This document shows positions 11,401 to 25,500 of a DNA stretch of 64,000 nt, in pieces. Made by a program: the position numbers and the translations under genes. Every line of letters begins with the position of its first letter. Within the stretch, counting starts at the first letter, position 1. The notes under the pieces were generated by a model. That model saw only the letters and a program-made list of their open reading frames with translations, searched no databases and had not been told where the DNA came from. The DNA comes from Setophaga petechia. Lineage: Eukaryota > Chordata > Aves > Passeriformes > Parulidae. The stretch spans positions 20,981,003 through 21,045,002 of the forward strand of contig JANCRA010000007.1 in NCBI GenBank assembly GCA_024362935.1, written 5' to 3'.

Positions 11401-11930
11401 GTTCAGTTAACATTCTTAGCTTCTCTTATGCAATTAACAGGGAGGAGAAAATTAAAGGAAAAGGGAATGGAAATCCCCCGAAGCAATGAAAGCGAACCTT
11501 AGCTCTGGTGCTCCCAACCAGCAAAAGACCCTGAAAACAAACTATGCTCAGGGCAATAGGGAGGGGAGAGAATGGATTGAACCCCAAATCTCCCCTGCAC
11601 AGCAGAAGCCAGGCCAGCCTGCCACATCACGGGAGAGCCCTGCTGTCAGTGCCAGCTTAGGGACTGTTCTGCTCCTGGTCCCTTTTGGAGCATGGGGGAA
11701 ACGCCTTCAGTTCAGGCAGCCTCCAAATCAGTCTCACCTTAGCAGAGGTCAGGCAGTACAGATGCTGATGCACCCCTGAAACACCTTCCCACAGCAGCTG
11801 TTCAGCGTGTGGCCACCTGCTCCGTGAAACTTCCACTCTATTATACATACCCCCTGCAGCATGCCACTGCTGGCTCAAAAGCTGAGTTTCCAGTTTGGAA
11901 ACTGAAAATACCAAATTTCACCTCTGGCGG
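8429..11930. other. Intergenic, no gene recognised
   Basis: Unique AT-rich sequence. The longest open frames are about 110 codons and look random. A moderately GC-rich patch occurs at about 10,520-10,680 without clear CpG enrichment. A simple (AAAAT)-like patch lies at about 10,120-10,160. I see no mobile element, RNA gene or splice-bounded exon that I can support. Confidence 0.55.
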
Positions 11931-12068
11931 TTTTTTGGGCTTTTTTTGTTTGGGTTTTTTGTTTTTTTGTTTTTGTTTTTTATTCTGAACCCAACATTTT
12001 TTTTTTTAATCAGGCGAAAAGAAAAAAAAATCTGTTGCCTGTCTGTGAAAACACACACACACACACAC
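11931..12068. repeat. T-rich tract followed by (AC)9 microsatellite
   Basis: A run of T-rich sequence interrupted by single G or GGG (11,931-12,008) is followed, after a short unique spacer, by nine AC dinucleotides (12,051-12,068). Such low-complexity tracts are length-polymorphic in vertebrates. No retroposon body could be recognised beside the T tract. Confidence 0.9.
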
Positions 12069-15000
12069 TTTTTGGTTTTGCCATGAGCAGCGGTTCCAGT
12101 GAAAAGCAGGAGAAAGGTACCAGAATTGCCCGTGGTAACAGCATTGACATCTAAACAAGCTCAGGGCAATGCTGGAGCTGTGACAAGCTCTCAGAGACAC
12201 AGACTGTAACAGACCCTGTATCTGTATAATGAACAACACCTCAACTGAAATGTCAAGACCAATGAACTTCTGTTTTCTTTTCGTGCATAATAAAGTTACT
12301 TAATTTTACCCCACTTCTATTTCTTAGTTCCTTTAGGTAAGTACATGCCTCTGCAAGATATATGTCTCACAAAGATGAGTTTTAATTGATTTTAAAGCAA
12401 AATGGTGAATTTCAAACAAAACTCAATTCTAAACTCATTTGTCTTACTTCATAACTCAGAATTACCCCATTAAAATAAATTATTTGGCATAGGATAGAAT
12501 CACTAAGCAGCTGAAGGAAGGATGTGTGGTTTAGAGAGGACTTGAGGGAAAGGAAGAGTTTGACTAACACGCATTTGTAAGAAGAACATTCATAAACAAT
12601 GTTGCCCTTCTGCTACCAGAAAAAATAAAATGAAATGAGCATTTGTAAAAAGCGCTACTAATTTCCTCCTTTTTTCCCCCATTTATTTCACAGAACAAAA
12701 TTTCTAACTACACATAAAGCTAGGCAGGAAAGGTCTAAGGAGGACATCATTCCTCCTGAGGATGTGAAGGGCAGGCACAGTCAGGGTAAGAGGAGTTAGC
12801 AGGTCCCACACCCCGCAGTTAAAACACCAGAGTGGCAGAATGACCTGACCAGGTCCCCTCATGACCAGGCTTGTCTCAGCACCTCAGCTCCCAGGCAGCT
12901 CTGTTAACCCACAGAGCCTCCACTTCCCTGCACAGTCCTGGAACAACAATTCTCTTGTATTGAATGCAGAGAATAACAGTGATAGCACGATGTATACCTG
13001 CTGAGAACAAAGAGCTGTGTGGCTAAATTTAATCAGCATTTTCTCCAAATGTGTCAAACAATCCTGTGCTTTCATTGTGTAAACGATCTACAGAAAGCAG
13101 TGCTACACCAGGTGAGAAATATCTTAAATATGTTTCAAAGTTATCAGTAGGTGTTACCTTTACCGTGCAAGCTGATGTTTACAACAAGCAAGGTTACTTC
13201 AAACTCGGTGTGCTGCAGTTCACTCACCTGCAAGAATTCTTCCTACACTTCTCTGTCCTCTGACATGAAGACTGGAAGGGTCACCTTCATAATAAAGGAC
13301 AGCTAAATACACATTCTTATGCAATATCTATCAAACTTATAAAACCTGAATTGTGAACTTTACTCAAATTTTTCAGAAAATAATTTCATCCCACACAACC
13401 CAAAGCCAGTAAAATTTTAGGAGACCTTGTTTTACAATGAGTTACCTTGCCTCTTGAAAATTTGCAAAAGAGCTAAACCATGTTCTTTAGTTCTCCTACT
13501 TAGGCATCTGCTGAATTTGGAAAGGGACTTTTTATCAATTCAGAATTCTGCCTGTGAAAGTCCAGAAAGGACTCTCAGGGTCCTTTTGGTTTTGTCCTGA
13601 GCTCAAACCCAAAGAGAGACTGTCCCAATACCAAACTGATATTTAAATATTTTAGCTTTTTGTCCCCAGGGCTCCATCTGCAAGCCCAGTTCCTTTAGTC
13701 TGGAAGAATGGATCACTGGACCCATTATTATCAGTCAGGTGTTCTCCTATCACTCCCCTACCTCAAGATAAAAGCCTTGCTGTTTAAAATGTGATCAGCA
13801 TCCTGGTTTGAGCCCAGTCTGCGTGCACTAGAAAGGGTCTGAACTCTAATTAGTGCCAAAAGCAGTTTTATACTTTCAAGTACTTATGGCACATAAGCAA
13901 GTGCTCATCTCTGAAGATGGAACATTCAGACTGGATTCATCACCTCCTACCTCTCTTCAGTAAAATTAGTCTGCAGCCTCACCCCAGCATGTCAGGCACA
14001 GCTCGTGATGCCTCACTAAGCACCCTGGGAAAATCTCATCAACAGTTGCCTATGGCAAGCAAAGGCTCATCTGCTAATTTTGTTCCTTCTACACAAACCT
14101 TATCTATTATTTCTGTCCCACAGGATCCACCCTGCACTCTCTGCACTTTAGGAAGCTAGCAGTTATTCCATTTTGCCACGAAAGAAAAGCATCATTGTTA
14201 GATTGTTCCAAGTGCTTTGCTAACAGCTAACTGCAGGCTTGATCTGTCAGTGGAAATGGGTAAAACCCTCCTAGACAGCACCAAAAAGTAGTTTGATACC
14301 TGCATTTTAAAACAGTATTTCCAGACAGTAAGAGCACTATACTACATACAGAGGAATATATTTGGCTTAAAATTTCCATTATATGTATTTTAAGGGAAAG
14401 AAATTTCACTGCAGCAAATATACTACTAAAATGTTTCTGAGGTGCAAATAACTCATCCCCGGTTCTTTCAGAAACTGCAAACAAGTAATTAGCCCTTCTG
14501 AACTCCAGAGTCTGTAGCCTGTAGCTAATGTGATGTTACTAATGCATTTATAAACATCAGGCTCCAAAGCCAACACTGAGATATTCCATCATAATTTAGA
14601 TCTCTCATTAACTTCACCACCCTGACCAACATGCTGTCACTGGCAGAGTGTTTGACAGTTTACATTACCTGCAGACATGAGTTCATGTCAATTCAATTAA
14701 GAAAGATTAATTCCAGAGCTGACAATGCATAAATATTTTTAAATTACACCTGGTCTTGTTGGCACTGCTTATTCCAAGACTGACTTTAGAACAGAGAACT
14801 TGTCTTTAGCCTCCTGGGCAGAAATGAAAACTCAAAGGAAGGTGAAAGAAAGAATTTATTATGAATTCAGTATTCCATCATACTGTCCAATCTATCTTTC
14901 GTGATTCCCTCTCCCCGCCAATAATTAAACAAGCTTATCTCTCACTGTCTGATACAGAATGAAAGGAAACAGGAAAGATTCGATGCAAACAGGCACTGCC

Positions 15001-15135
15001 AGAAAATTGTCAGCGACATCTCTGTGATGATCATCTGCTGACTGGTTTAGATCTAATTTGTGTACATCACTGCTTTGGAAGGCATTCAGATCCCATGGTG
15101 ATAGACACCATATGAGAATGGAGATAGATAATATT
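12069..15135. other. Intergenic, no gene recognised
   Basis: AT-rich unique sequence with short random open frames only (up to about 95 codons) and no family resemblance. I recognise no mobile element or RNA gene. Confidence 0.5.
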
Positions 15136-15211
15136 TGACATTTATCTTCACGAACAAAGATCTGGGTAACTCCCCACTCATTGCACTTCTGATGAGTGAA
15201 GATAAATGTCA
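15136..15211. repeat. Perfect 16-bp inverted repeat with 44-base spacer
   Basis: TGACATTTATCTTCAC (15,136-15,151) is exactly complementary to GTGAAGATAAATGTCA (15,196-15,211). The RNA of either strand could form a 16-bp stem with a 44-nt loop. A smaller alternative pairing inside it joins CACTCAT (15,176-15,182) with ATGAGTG (15,192-15,198). It could be the ends of a small non-autonomous DNA transposon, a structured RNA or chance. No target-site duplication is obvious at the edges. Confidence 0.85.
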
Positions 15212-16530
15212 CATCAGACTAAGCCATCCAGCATTCTAGTGAAACACTCTTACTCTTGGCTCTGATGTGTAAAAATATCCAGCTTCAGTGCATGTGAACA
15301 GGTTTAATTAGGTAAGCATCAAGCACACAATGATAAAATTATTGGCTCACCGTTATCAAACTGGTCACAATCCCCAGTAGCCAAATTTATTAAATTCTGG
15401 TCCCAGGTTTAATCTACTGGAAGAAGCTTTCTCTGATATTTCAATGTAACAATTGCACAGCCATTGCCTGAAAAGTGCACTTTAAGAAGAAAAACCTCCC
15501 TCCTCTAGTCAAATCTGTGCCATACCCAAATAAACAAACCACTGAGAAAGCAACAGCTCCTGATGAGCATCACAAGGATCCTGATGTAGGAACCAGAGCC
15601 TTGTCCTTGCACTGAACTATGCTGAACTGTGCAGACATACAACTCCAGAGCTGTTCACACTGGCTGATGCTACACAAGATATCCTTAGTGCAGCAGGAGT
15701 GGGAATCTCTACTAAAACATTAACTGGGAGCACAATGGGGAGCATTCAAACAGCAATGGGAAAGGCAGGGAGAGGTAACACACTTTCCCTATTTGTAACC
15801 TGATGGCTCTTGCAATGGACTATTTTTTCTGTCCTATTGAGTGAGCTTGGTATTAGGGTTAAATGAGATGGAAGTAGTCATGGAATCCAGAGCTACCTGA
15901 CATAAGCATTCAAGATTTTAATGCTTTGACATGACTTTTCTAATTTTTCTGCACCCACAGGTTGAAAAGCTGAACTGAGCGGCTTGCAAGATTCCTTAAA
16001 ATCATCAAATTCGAGTACTTCTGCACTAGCCAACATGAGGCAGCATAAAAAGATACAAATACAGCAGGAGAAAGAAATCCATAAAGTAATAATGTTTTCA
16101 AATCCCTTCTAAGGTACAGGTTTGAGTAGATATTAAAAGACTGAACCCAGCACGTAAAAGTGGTGCTCTCGTGGGTTTTTTGCTTGGGTATTTTTTAGTA
16201 TTTTGTTTAATTTTCAAATCCTGGATTATATTTGCAAGAGTATTAATTTTCCAACACTTCTGTTATCACAAGTTAAAAATAACAGATATAAAAATAACAA
16301 ATTTCCAGATTTTGTCATCGTCTTATGGGAGAACTCTAGGTTTTAGTTAGAATTTTAATTTTTTCAAAGGCTGATAATTTTTAGAATGTGTCAGGAGAAA
16401 CAAAATGTTTCAGAGGCTAAACCTTTTTTAAACCCCTTCAAAATTAAAAGAGAGAAATGCCAAACCCCAAGCAAATAAAAAAATCCCAAAGTATTTTCAT
16501 GTATTTAACTTCCCAAAACCTAACACAACT
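15212..16530. other. Intergenic, no gene recognised
   Basis: AT-rich unique sequence without a supported feature. No open frame longer than short random ones was seen. Confidence 0.5.
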
Positions 16531-16577
16531 GGGGAGGGGGGGAAGACAAATTCATATGGGGGGGGGGGGGGGGGGGG
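16531..16577. repeat. Poly-G tract (G20) with nearby G-rich run
   Basis: GGGGAGGGGGGG (16,531-16,542) is followed 15 bases later by 20 consecutive G (16,558-16,577). The pair could fold as a G-quadruplex on the plus strand. Homopolymer G runs this long are rare in bird DNA and are also a common place for assembly length errors. Confidence 0.95.
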
Positions 16578-19500
16578 TCATTGTATGAACCAGAGATGCT
16601 TCAGGGTGTGTGGAAAACAACATATACAGACACATATTAGAGTTCTCACTGATCCAATGAAGCTTTACTATCACATACTACATCTGACCTGGTCACTGCA
16701 CACATCAAAGCTTTTTCACCAGACTCTGTTATCCTGTCTGACAAAGGCACCCACCTGTGGGCTTCCTTTTTGTGAGGAACACAGATTTGGCCTTTTGAGT
16801 ACTAAAATTCATTAATCTTAGCAAAGCCGAGAGAGCTACAGCTGAATACAATTTCTTTAGAGGTCTTTCCTTTTAGCAAGATTTAATTAATTTGTATTCT
16901 TAATTCCAGAAATGCACTGAAGAAACCTGGACTTACTGAAATTCTGTGAAAATAAATTGGAAAACAAAACCACCTAAGCTACTAGGTAGTGCCAAGTCAT
17001 TAGAAATACGTGGCTGTATTAGGGAAGAAAAACAGAATCAAAACCACCATTGTGATACTAGGAAATACTGTCCTTCCGTGGAAATAACTTTTCTATGTGG
17101 AATGAGGAAAGACAGTGATAAACTGCACTGAAGCCATAGAGGAGAATGTTTCAGCTCCATGGAAGTTATTAGCCCAGGAGTCACATTCCAGAAAAACAAA
17201 TGACAATTTCTGCAGGAATTTTTGGTTCAGACATGGATAAATTTGTATTCTTTCATCTGATCTCCCAACACAACAATTACCTCAAAATCAGCACTAAATT
17301 AAGTTGAATTTCAAATCTTTCTAAACAACCAATTTGTAAACTAACTGTTGCTGTTTTCTCTGATATAAGCTTTGGAGGGAATGAGTTTCAGATTGAATAA
17401 AATTTTGATAATATGCTGAATAAATATTTTGCCTTGTATTTTCTTTTAATATTAAATTAATTAATTTAGAGCACCTTATTTTTCATTCTTTTTTTTTCAA
17501 ACCATCTCCAGTGGAAGGACAATATCCTTGGGAGCCAATGTACAAACAGCTGAGGTCACTTTTAGGGGGGAGTCAGAAGAACTATTAAAATAACACTTTT
17601 CTTTAAATTTGAGAAGACAGTCTCTATTCTCACTCTTTCTTCCTTTCTAACATAGCCATTTTTAGACAGCTGACTTGCTCAGCTATGCTATCTTTCCCTG
17701 GAATATTGCCTTTGCTGGAACAGAGCCAACAACATCACTTGATGTCTCAAAGTGAGGGGTGCTTACACTTGATTTCTGTCAAGGATCAACAACAAGGCAA
17801 AACCTGCACCTTTCTGGAGTTGAAAACCTGCTGTTCTGAACTTTGGGCCAGAAATCTTGGCTCATACCAAATTTTTCTTACTGCTAGTAAAGTAGGATGT
17901 CTGATAAATCTCTTCTTTGATGCAATATCTTAGGAAGTGGGGTTTTTTAAGGACTTCTGCACGTAATTTCCATTTACACTGCTCCTTCCACTGCACAGTC
18001 TGTGCAGGCCACACTGTTACTGCTCTTGCAGTCAGATGAAAGAGGTTCCAGGCTGCAATACCCTGGGACAAGAAAGCACAGAGCAGAGCAGAAGGAATAA
18101 GGACAGCAAGGTTTTCATTCTCACTTTAGGCTTATCTATCTTTAGTGGTCACAACAGAGGTACCCAGTGGCCCTGGCACAGCAAGAGTTCCAGCAGCCTA
18201 ATCAGCATTTTCAGCAGGAGCTTATGTGCTGGGAATTGCTTCCTCCAAAGGCCTGTGACAAGTAGTTTGAAGCAGAATACAGACTAATTTTGTTTAACAG
18301 CTGAAAGAAATGTAGGTATACAAGTACAAAAAACCAGAAGCTCAAATGAAATGGGAAAACTCATAAAAGTTGCATGATATCTTATGAAAGAGTTACACAA
18401 GAAACAACAAAGCATGTGAGAGCAGTCAAATCCCCAGTAATAACAGGAAACAACTAGAAAATAAGAGTAGCTACAGAAAACAGCTGAATGGGCAAAACAA
18501 AAAAGTTTTTTAATAAAAGGGCAAAATGTGCTTTTAACACCTATGCTATAGCCCAAACTTTCAGACACTACAGAAATAAACACTTCATGAGAATCCCAGT
18601 GTAGCATGAGGCAGATGGTGCAGTTCCAGAACAAAGAAGGCACTGAAAGGCCAATACACTTAAGGTGTCTTAGAGTTTGGTTTTGGTCATGGAGGGGTGG
18701 TTTTGTTCTGACTCTCTTTGAAAAGAACATAACCTGCATTACTGCATGAGCAGCCCCTGCATCAGGCAGCAGAGGACCTCCCTCTGAGATGTTTAGACCC
18801 TTCTGTGTTTTCCTGAGTCAATCCAATACGACCACAGGGAAACCTAAGTTCCCTAGAAAGAGGCCATGAATGACATCAAGCAGCATAGTTCACTGCTAGC
18901 TTTGAAAGCAGCTATTTAAATTCTGTATGGGCTTTATCCTAATAGTTTGGTTTGGTACAGATATTTTTTCTTTTTTACTATTAACAAATCACTGTGGATA
19001 ATTTCTTGCATTTATGTTTTTAAAATCTCAAAATATGAAGATGTTCCTTAATTAATACTGTCCCTCACATTTTAAACTACTTCTTATCTGCATGAGCCGT
19101 ATTTAAACAGCATCTTCCAAACAAAGACTATCTCTGTCATTTTTTTACAAAGTCCATTCTAGGCTATGTTAAGATAACCAGGTTTGGGGTTTTTTTAAAA
19201 AAATAAGAAAAATAAGTATTTTGTTCCTTGTTCTTCTCAGTTTTTAGCAATTTTCTTTCCATGCTGCAGGAATGTTGTGTATTTCTAAACATGCCAGAGC
19301 AATAGTCAAATGTAAACAGCTGCATTAAAATATCACACTGATTAAATAACATCAAATGACCTGGATCAAATAATGCCAAAAGACCTGGCCTGAAAGAAAA
19401 TAGGCAGGAAATTAAAAGCCACATCTGACACTTCATTTTTAACTCAAATGACTGAAAGAAGATTTAAATGACAACGTTTCTTTTATCTATGAAATTAATC

Positions 19501-22500
19501 TGAGACACTGAAGAGTGAGACAGAAGGTAATAGACTGTCTGCAAGTTGTACCATCACAGTCACTGAAATAGTTTACTGTCAACCTGGACAGGCAAGAGAA
19601 CACACAGGGCAATCCAGGGTGCTGTAAGCCATGGAACCCTACACTCAGCTGCAACAGGCACAGCAATATTGCTGATCACTTAGGCCATTAAATGGGCATT
19701 TCAGGGCGTTCAGAGGGGCAAATATATCTGTGCCACTGCACAATTCTTCATTATTCTACTCTCCTTACAGCACCACTGAGTGCATATCCTATCCGCCACT
19801 GAGTGCCCTTTGTTGGAAATGGCATGGCTCTGCTTCAACACCAGATAAAGTGATTTCAAATTAATTTATAAATCTCTTCCAATTGAAAAGCATTGTCCTA
19901 CTCAATGTCTAACAATTTTTGTCTGAAATATTTTGATGTTGTTGAATGGAACCTCCAAAATTTGGTAAATTTTAACTGCTCTTAGAGAAGCAAAAACATA
20001 AATGTAAATTACAAGATAACTGACAGATCTAAGAGGTGCTCTTTTTGGAACAGTCCAAGAGAGATTCTGAAATTAGCTGGAGCTCTCTGAAACTCCACCA
20101 TGGTATCCTTGGTTTCAGTGAGCAAGAAGTTTGGAAAGCACTGATGACCAATGAGCTGGTGCTCAATGAACATCCAAAGGTCCTGTAATCATCCAATCAC
20201 ACCAGTCCAAGAGAAATTATCACTTACCAAAGGCAACTAAAAAATGTGGGTTCTTATGTTAACAGTTCAGATTTCATAGGTACTTCTAGCTGAGCAGATA
20301 ACCAAACAAGAAACCAGTCTCCCCAGTGGAAAGCTGATACATTTTGCTGTCTAGTTTCATAGTAAGGTGACAAGAGGACAGAATAAACCACAAGATGTTG
20401 CCTTGAACCATAAAAGTTTTGTTAAGTGGAAGCGTTGCCCCAACAGTTAATGGACTATGGAGAAATATCCCAAAGGTTATGGGCAAGCTCAGCTTTCTCC
20501 TTAAGTGGAAGGCAGAAATCAGTCTTCATCTGCCTTTGTGCATTTCCTCTGTAGGAGATCCTCGTCCAGAAGTTGAGAAGATTACAGACACATGGATGAC
20601 ATTAAGCAGCAGCAGTGGATGCAGTGGACACACTTCTGAGGGAATGAACAGTGAAAACAGTGAATGAACAGGGTGAAATTGGAGTATCCATACATTGGTG
20701 TCCAGTGGAGCCTGATGATTGCTGGATATGCTCAGTACTGAGTGGAGTCCTCTCTCAATCCTCCTTGGATTGTGATGTGATGCTGCTGAGAACTGCAGCA
20801 CTCGGTGCACCTGAGAAGCAGAAAGTGCTGTTCTGGGACAGAAATGCATCTACCCCAAAAGCAGAGCACCTGGACTTACCTCACCAAAAATGAACTAAGA
20901 AGACTTGAACAGATGACTGACACAAGAGAAGACTGACAACCAAAGCTATTAACAGAATTTTCTCCAAGTTTCGTCTTTGGGGTTTTTTTTTTCCCCAGCA
21001 GGAATTTACATGAACTGAAGACTGATCACAAAACAGCAGCAAATAATAGTAGGACCAAAATCTTCATGATTTCTCTGCATGAGAGTTATTCAGCAGAATG
21101 TTTTATCCTGCAGGTAGCTGAGAGGAAGTGGACTTGTGCTGTACTCCTCCTGCACAGGAACATGAGGAAAGCAGAGCATGAAAAAAACCACTGCTTTTAT
21201 GTGAAGGCAAAAAACTGGTCAGTCTCAGAACAACAGCACTGCACACTTGCAGTGTTAATGTACTTACAAATTATCACTTTGAAAAGAACCTAGTGGGTCC
21301 AAGTATCAGATATGATAATGCAGGATCCTGTATTATGCAGCTATGACCCCAGTGCCACGTACTAACAGTTAAAAAAGATGAAATATAAAATATCATCACT
21401 TTCATGGAAAATTATAAATTAGTCAAATATGAAATTACTAGCACTGTGAACAGACAGGAAACAAAACAAGAAACTTTGTCTTGAAAACAGAGAAGTCAGA
21501 AGTTCAAAAGCAGAGAAGAACAAAGGCCTGCCAAGAGTGAAGACCTATAGCACAAGCAAGAAGAAAGGGCACAACTGTCAGGAGCGAGAGGCCAGAAGCT
21601 AAATGAAAACAGGCTGAGTAAAGACCAACTGAAAACAGGATACGTGAAGCACTTGAAAGAGATTCATCCACAAGAGTCCAGACAGAGAGAAGAGGGAGGG
21701 ACAGCTATGGTCTGTGCTAAGCATGGCTCCACATCACACAGCAGAGTCACAGCTAAGCAGCCAGGGTCTCTCCCTCTTTCTTCTCTGCTCAGACTATAAC
21801 TGAATTTCCACCAGTTGGGCAGTAGCTTAAGAAAAGAAAGTGGGAAAAAAAGAGGTAGTCTAGTTTAGTGGGATTCTGACCTCTGTCACATAAGGCTCCT
21901 TGATCCCCTGGCAAGCAGGCATGAGTAATCTAACAGGGTGATGGGATCCAACCAAGCAGTGGAATTAGGAGAACTGAGGTGTCAAGTTGGGTGGCGTCCT
22001 GTGGGCTTCTTTACAGGAAGGGCAGGGGCAAGACCTGAATAAAGATGACATGAAACTCTGTGGAGTAGGGAAGAAGACACTGAATGCAACGCTCATGTCA
22101 TGAACAAAAAAAATACAACACATTTAAGAAAATTTTTCTCAGAAATGTAAAGTTTTAGTTTTTTATTATCTTCCCTCAAAATACACTTTGACAAAAGTAC
22201 TTTTTGCTTTCCTAACATTCAAAGCCTAGTCAATTTAAACAAACCTCATCTTCAGTAAAAACACCTCAAAATCTGTGGGTAAAGGAAATGAACAAATTTC
22301 ATACAGATTCTAAGTCAAACCCCATGAAGACTTCAATGAATGAACAAGGTATAAGGAAAACTATCAATGGAAGATAGTATCAGTTTATGCCAGAACACAT
22401 CTCCAGCCAGCAGATTTCTAAGCATAGGAGAACAGTTTTTTCTTTCTTTTTTCCCCAGCAATTTCTTAAGACACTCCCATAATGCATTTAAGAACCCAGA

Positions 22501-25500
22501 GATATACTCCCATTCCTAAGTTTTTAACAACCCCACAAGAAATTTAGGTCAGAAAGTAACAAAAGTGTCTGAACATACTTGTAATATGAGGAAGCTGTCT
22601 GGTTTACTGAACAAGTATCAGGAATATTGCTACTATTTGGTTCATATTATGTTCCACTTAACTCAAAAGATTTTTGCCCCAAATCTCTGTAATTAAATGT
22701 ATCATGGCAAGCACACACACATTCACAATCTCCTATTTGTATTTGATCATGAAATCTTAGGGACTCTCTATGGCCCCCAGTAAATGGTAAAGGATCTTAT
22801 CTCTGAGCCTTGTTATATGGGTCATGAACAATACTAGAAAGCAGTATTATACTGTGTCTCAAAATTGGACAACAACAAACAAGGGAGCTACAGAAGAGGA
22901 ATAACAAACACAATAGACCAAAAGAGAGAAACATACATCCAAGGCACTATGTCACTGCCCTACTTCATTTATAAAAGAGTTGGCTAGTAATGAGCATTAA
23001 TTTAGTTTATATCTTTTAATGGTATGACATTATTCTAGAAATACATTTTCAAAACTGGGTAGTGGTACCTTGGCTACTTTTGTTACTTTTACATCCAGTC
23101 CTGATTCCAAAATTAGCTAAAAAGCAAAACTATTTAGGAAAGATATGAAACTCAAATAAGACACACGCAATGAAAATCTGTTTTAATCACATGGCTTACC
23201 CAAAAAGAAGTGGGAAATCATCATGAACAAGTCCATTTTCATCTTGACTCTCTGTAAATGTTTAATGTGAAAAAATGTGATAATTAACGTTTCTATACTC
23301 TTATGCTTAAGGAGTCATTACAATCAGCCTTTGTTTGCTACAGAGTTGGCAGCCCAGACCTGCTGCATTTGAGCAGGGAATGTTTTAGGGTCATTTAACA
23401 TTATATCACTCTTGGTGATCCAAAAGCTGCTATAATTCTGCCAAAGAGTATAGAGGGTTTCCCAGTCAAGTTTCATCCTGATTTTGATTATTGTTTATCT
23501 CTAGTCCATGTCTGAATAGTTGTAGTAAAATAGAGGAAGTTTTACTCCTGAATTTGAGGTCAGCTTGTAATGAACCATGGTTTCAATCGCATGAACAGCT
23601 GCTTCTTTTATAAGCAAAAAGGGTTCACTTACAGTTCAGGGTAACACAGTAATAATTTAAGGAACAAGGAAGCTTCTATTCATTTCTTTATTTTTTATAT
23701 GTTTTTGAAACATTTTGACATCTGAGTGCCTATAGTGGACTTGTCTGAATAGAATGTAATATTCACACTATTCTGCTTTACAAAAAAAATTAACAAAGTG
23801 AATTTTAAAACCAGAAATACAGTAGACCTATCAATCATCATATAAAAGCCTTTTTCATTGAGAACTTCATTTTTCATAGCAAGAAAAACTATTATTGATC
23901 TTCTAAAACTTTGTAACTCAAGTTAAAAGGGACAAAGTAAATAAGATATGCTTTCTGGAAACCAGACTAAAAAATATCTGAAAATTACAAGAAACAAAAA
24001 GAGGAAAACATCCCAAAACTATAATTAAAGTCAGTGGGACATATAATTTCTAACAATTAACCAAGATCTCATCAGAAATTAAGGGGTTGGTGTTTTTTCC
24101 TTATCTAATTTGTAAATGTCCTTCTGGATGAGAAGAAATAATTTCTACAAATTGCAGAACTAAACAGAAGATTAACAATGAATTTTTCATTTGTTGTCCA
24201 TTGCTCACTTCTCCAAGAAAACACACTGTCAGGCAGACACAGGAGTAAGCCATGCTCCCAACTCACAGCTGTCCTGAAGAGAACTTTACTCATTCTTCTT
24301 TCTGACCTTTACAAAAGATTTTACCCTCTCTGCTCCAGCCACTGTGACTCCCATTCAGCTTGGACTTTTCCAAGTTATTCTGTACCTGTGCAATGCTGTT
24401 CTGTGGATTGGTTCCTTACCTATCTACCAAAAAAAGGTGAAGAAAACTTGCTGCTTTTGCTTTACCTGGCACATTTCATCACTCAGCCATACACATCCTT
24501 TCCCCAGTGTTATTTTACTGATATAGCAAATGCCTTGATTTCCACCTGTCCTTTTGAACAAGACTTAATTGCCAGTACCAGCACACTCACTCATACCAGG
24601 GTTGCCTGCTTAGGGGCATTCATTTAAATGTATCCAATTGCTTTGCAATTCACTGCAATTTATGTTCTCTTCTCTGTTAACTAAGTAGCCACCAAGTGCA
24701 GCATATGATTTCACAAATTACTAAAGTTTTACCAGAATTTAGTGGTGATGGGGGTGGTTTCTTTGGAATGCAATTTAGCATGATGATAGCAAGGGGAATC
24801 CAAATCCAAGACTCAAAGTTTTATTTACCCAGGAGACAAAGCTGTGCCAGCTTCCAACTCACCTGAAGGATGACTGTCACAAGGAATAGTAAAACCTAAA
24901 CTCAATTCTAAATGGTCCTGTGTTCTGAATTTAGAGGTAAATTGCTTCTTTACTATTTGGTAAATACTCAGCTGTTCACAGCAGAACTAGCTGATGGAGA
25001 GAGAATCCCAGGAGCAAAGCAATGAGAGTTTCAAATACACAAAAGGGTACATGTCTATCACACTCTGCCTTTAGTCCTCTCTCATGGTTGCTTCTCTGAT
25101 AATTCAAACAGGCTCTTGGCTCCTTTCTGAAGTGGCTGAGGTAGAGATGAGCTAATTCAGGATTTTATGTGACCTAATTCAGAAAACATGCAGCTATTTC
25201 GCTTCAGCATGCAGTGTTCTACAAGTATTTTATTCATGTCTATGTATCTCCAAGGCTCTAGAACTTGGAAACTTACATTTCTGAAACCTGCTGCTCTCCA
25301 CATGTCCTCCTTCCTCCCTAACATTTGCTGTAATTCACCTCTTTACCAGATAAAATCTAACTGATTGGTCAGAGCACACTAACCTCAGATTCCTTCTTCG
25401 ACTGGCCATTTTTAAAATGCCACAGCAGAACAGCAGGACTCACTTCCCACCTTACACTCAATGGCATTACATGCCACAAGGAATAAGCAGCATGATGGAA

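Noticed and set aside
12841..12856. Everted nuclear-receptor half-sites (TGACCT, 4-bp spacer, AGGTCC), tempting as a retinoic-acid response element
   Set aside because: Such half-site pairs are expected by chance several times in 64 kb, and the spacing is not one of the well-supported RAR/RXR arrangements.
18284..18739. 151-codon minus-strand open frame
   Set aside because: The translation is Cys/Phe/Ser-rich without a domain, lies in AT-rich DNA, and has no supporting splice sites or family resemblance.
20400..20900. Cluster of overlapping open frames on both strands (up to 107 codons), first suspected to be a retroelement
   Set aside because: I could not match any reverse transcriptase, integrase, gag or LTR signature in either strand.
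24178..24627. 149-codon plus-strand open frame
   Set aside because: It has no recognisable domain and its composition matches the surrounding non-coding DNA; it is likely a chance frame.
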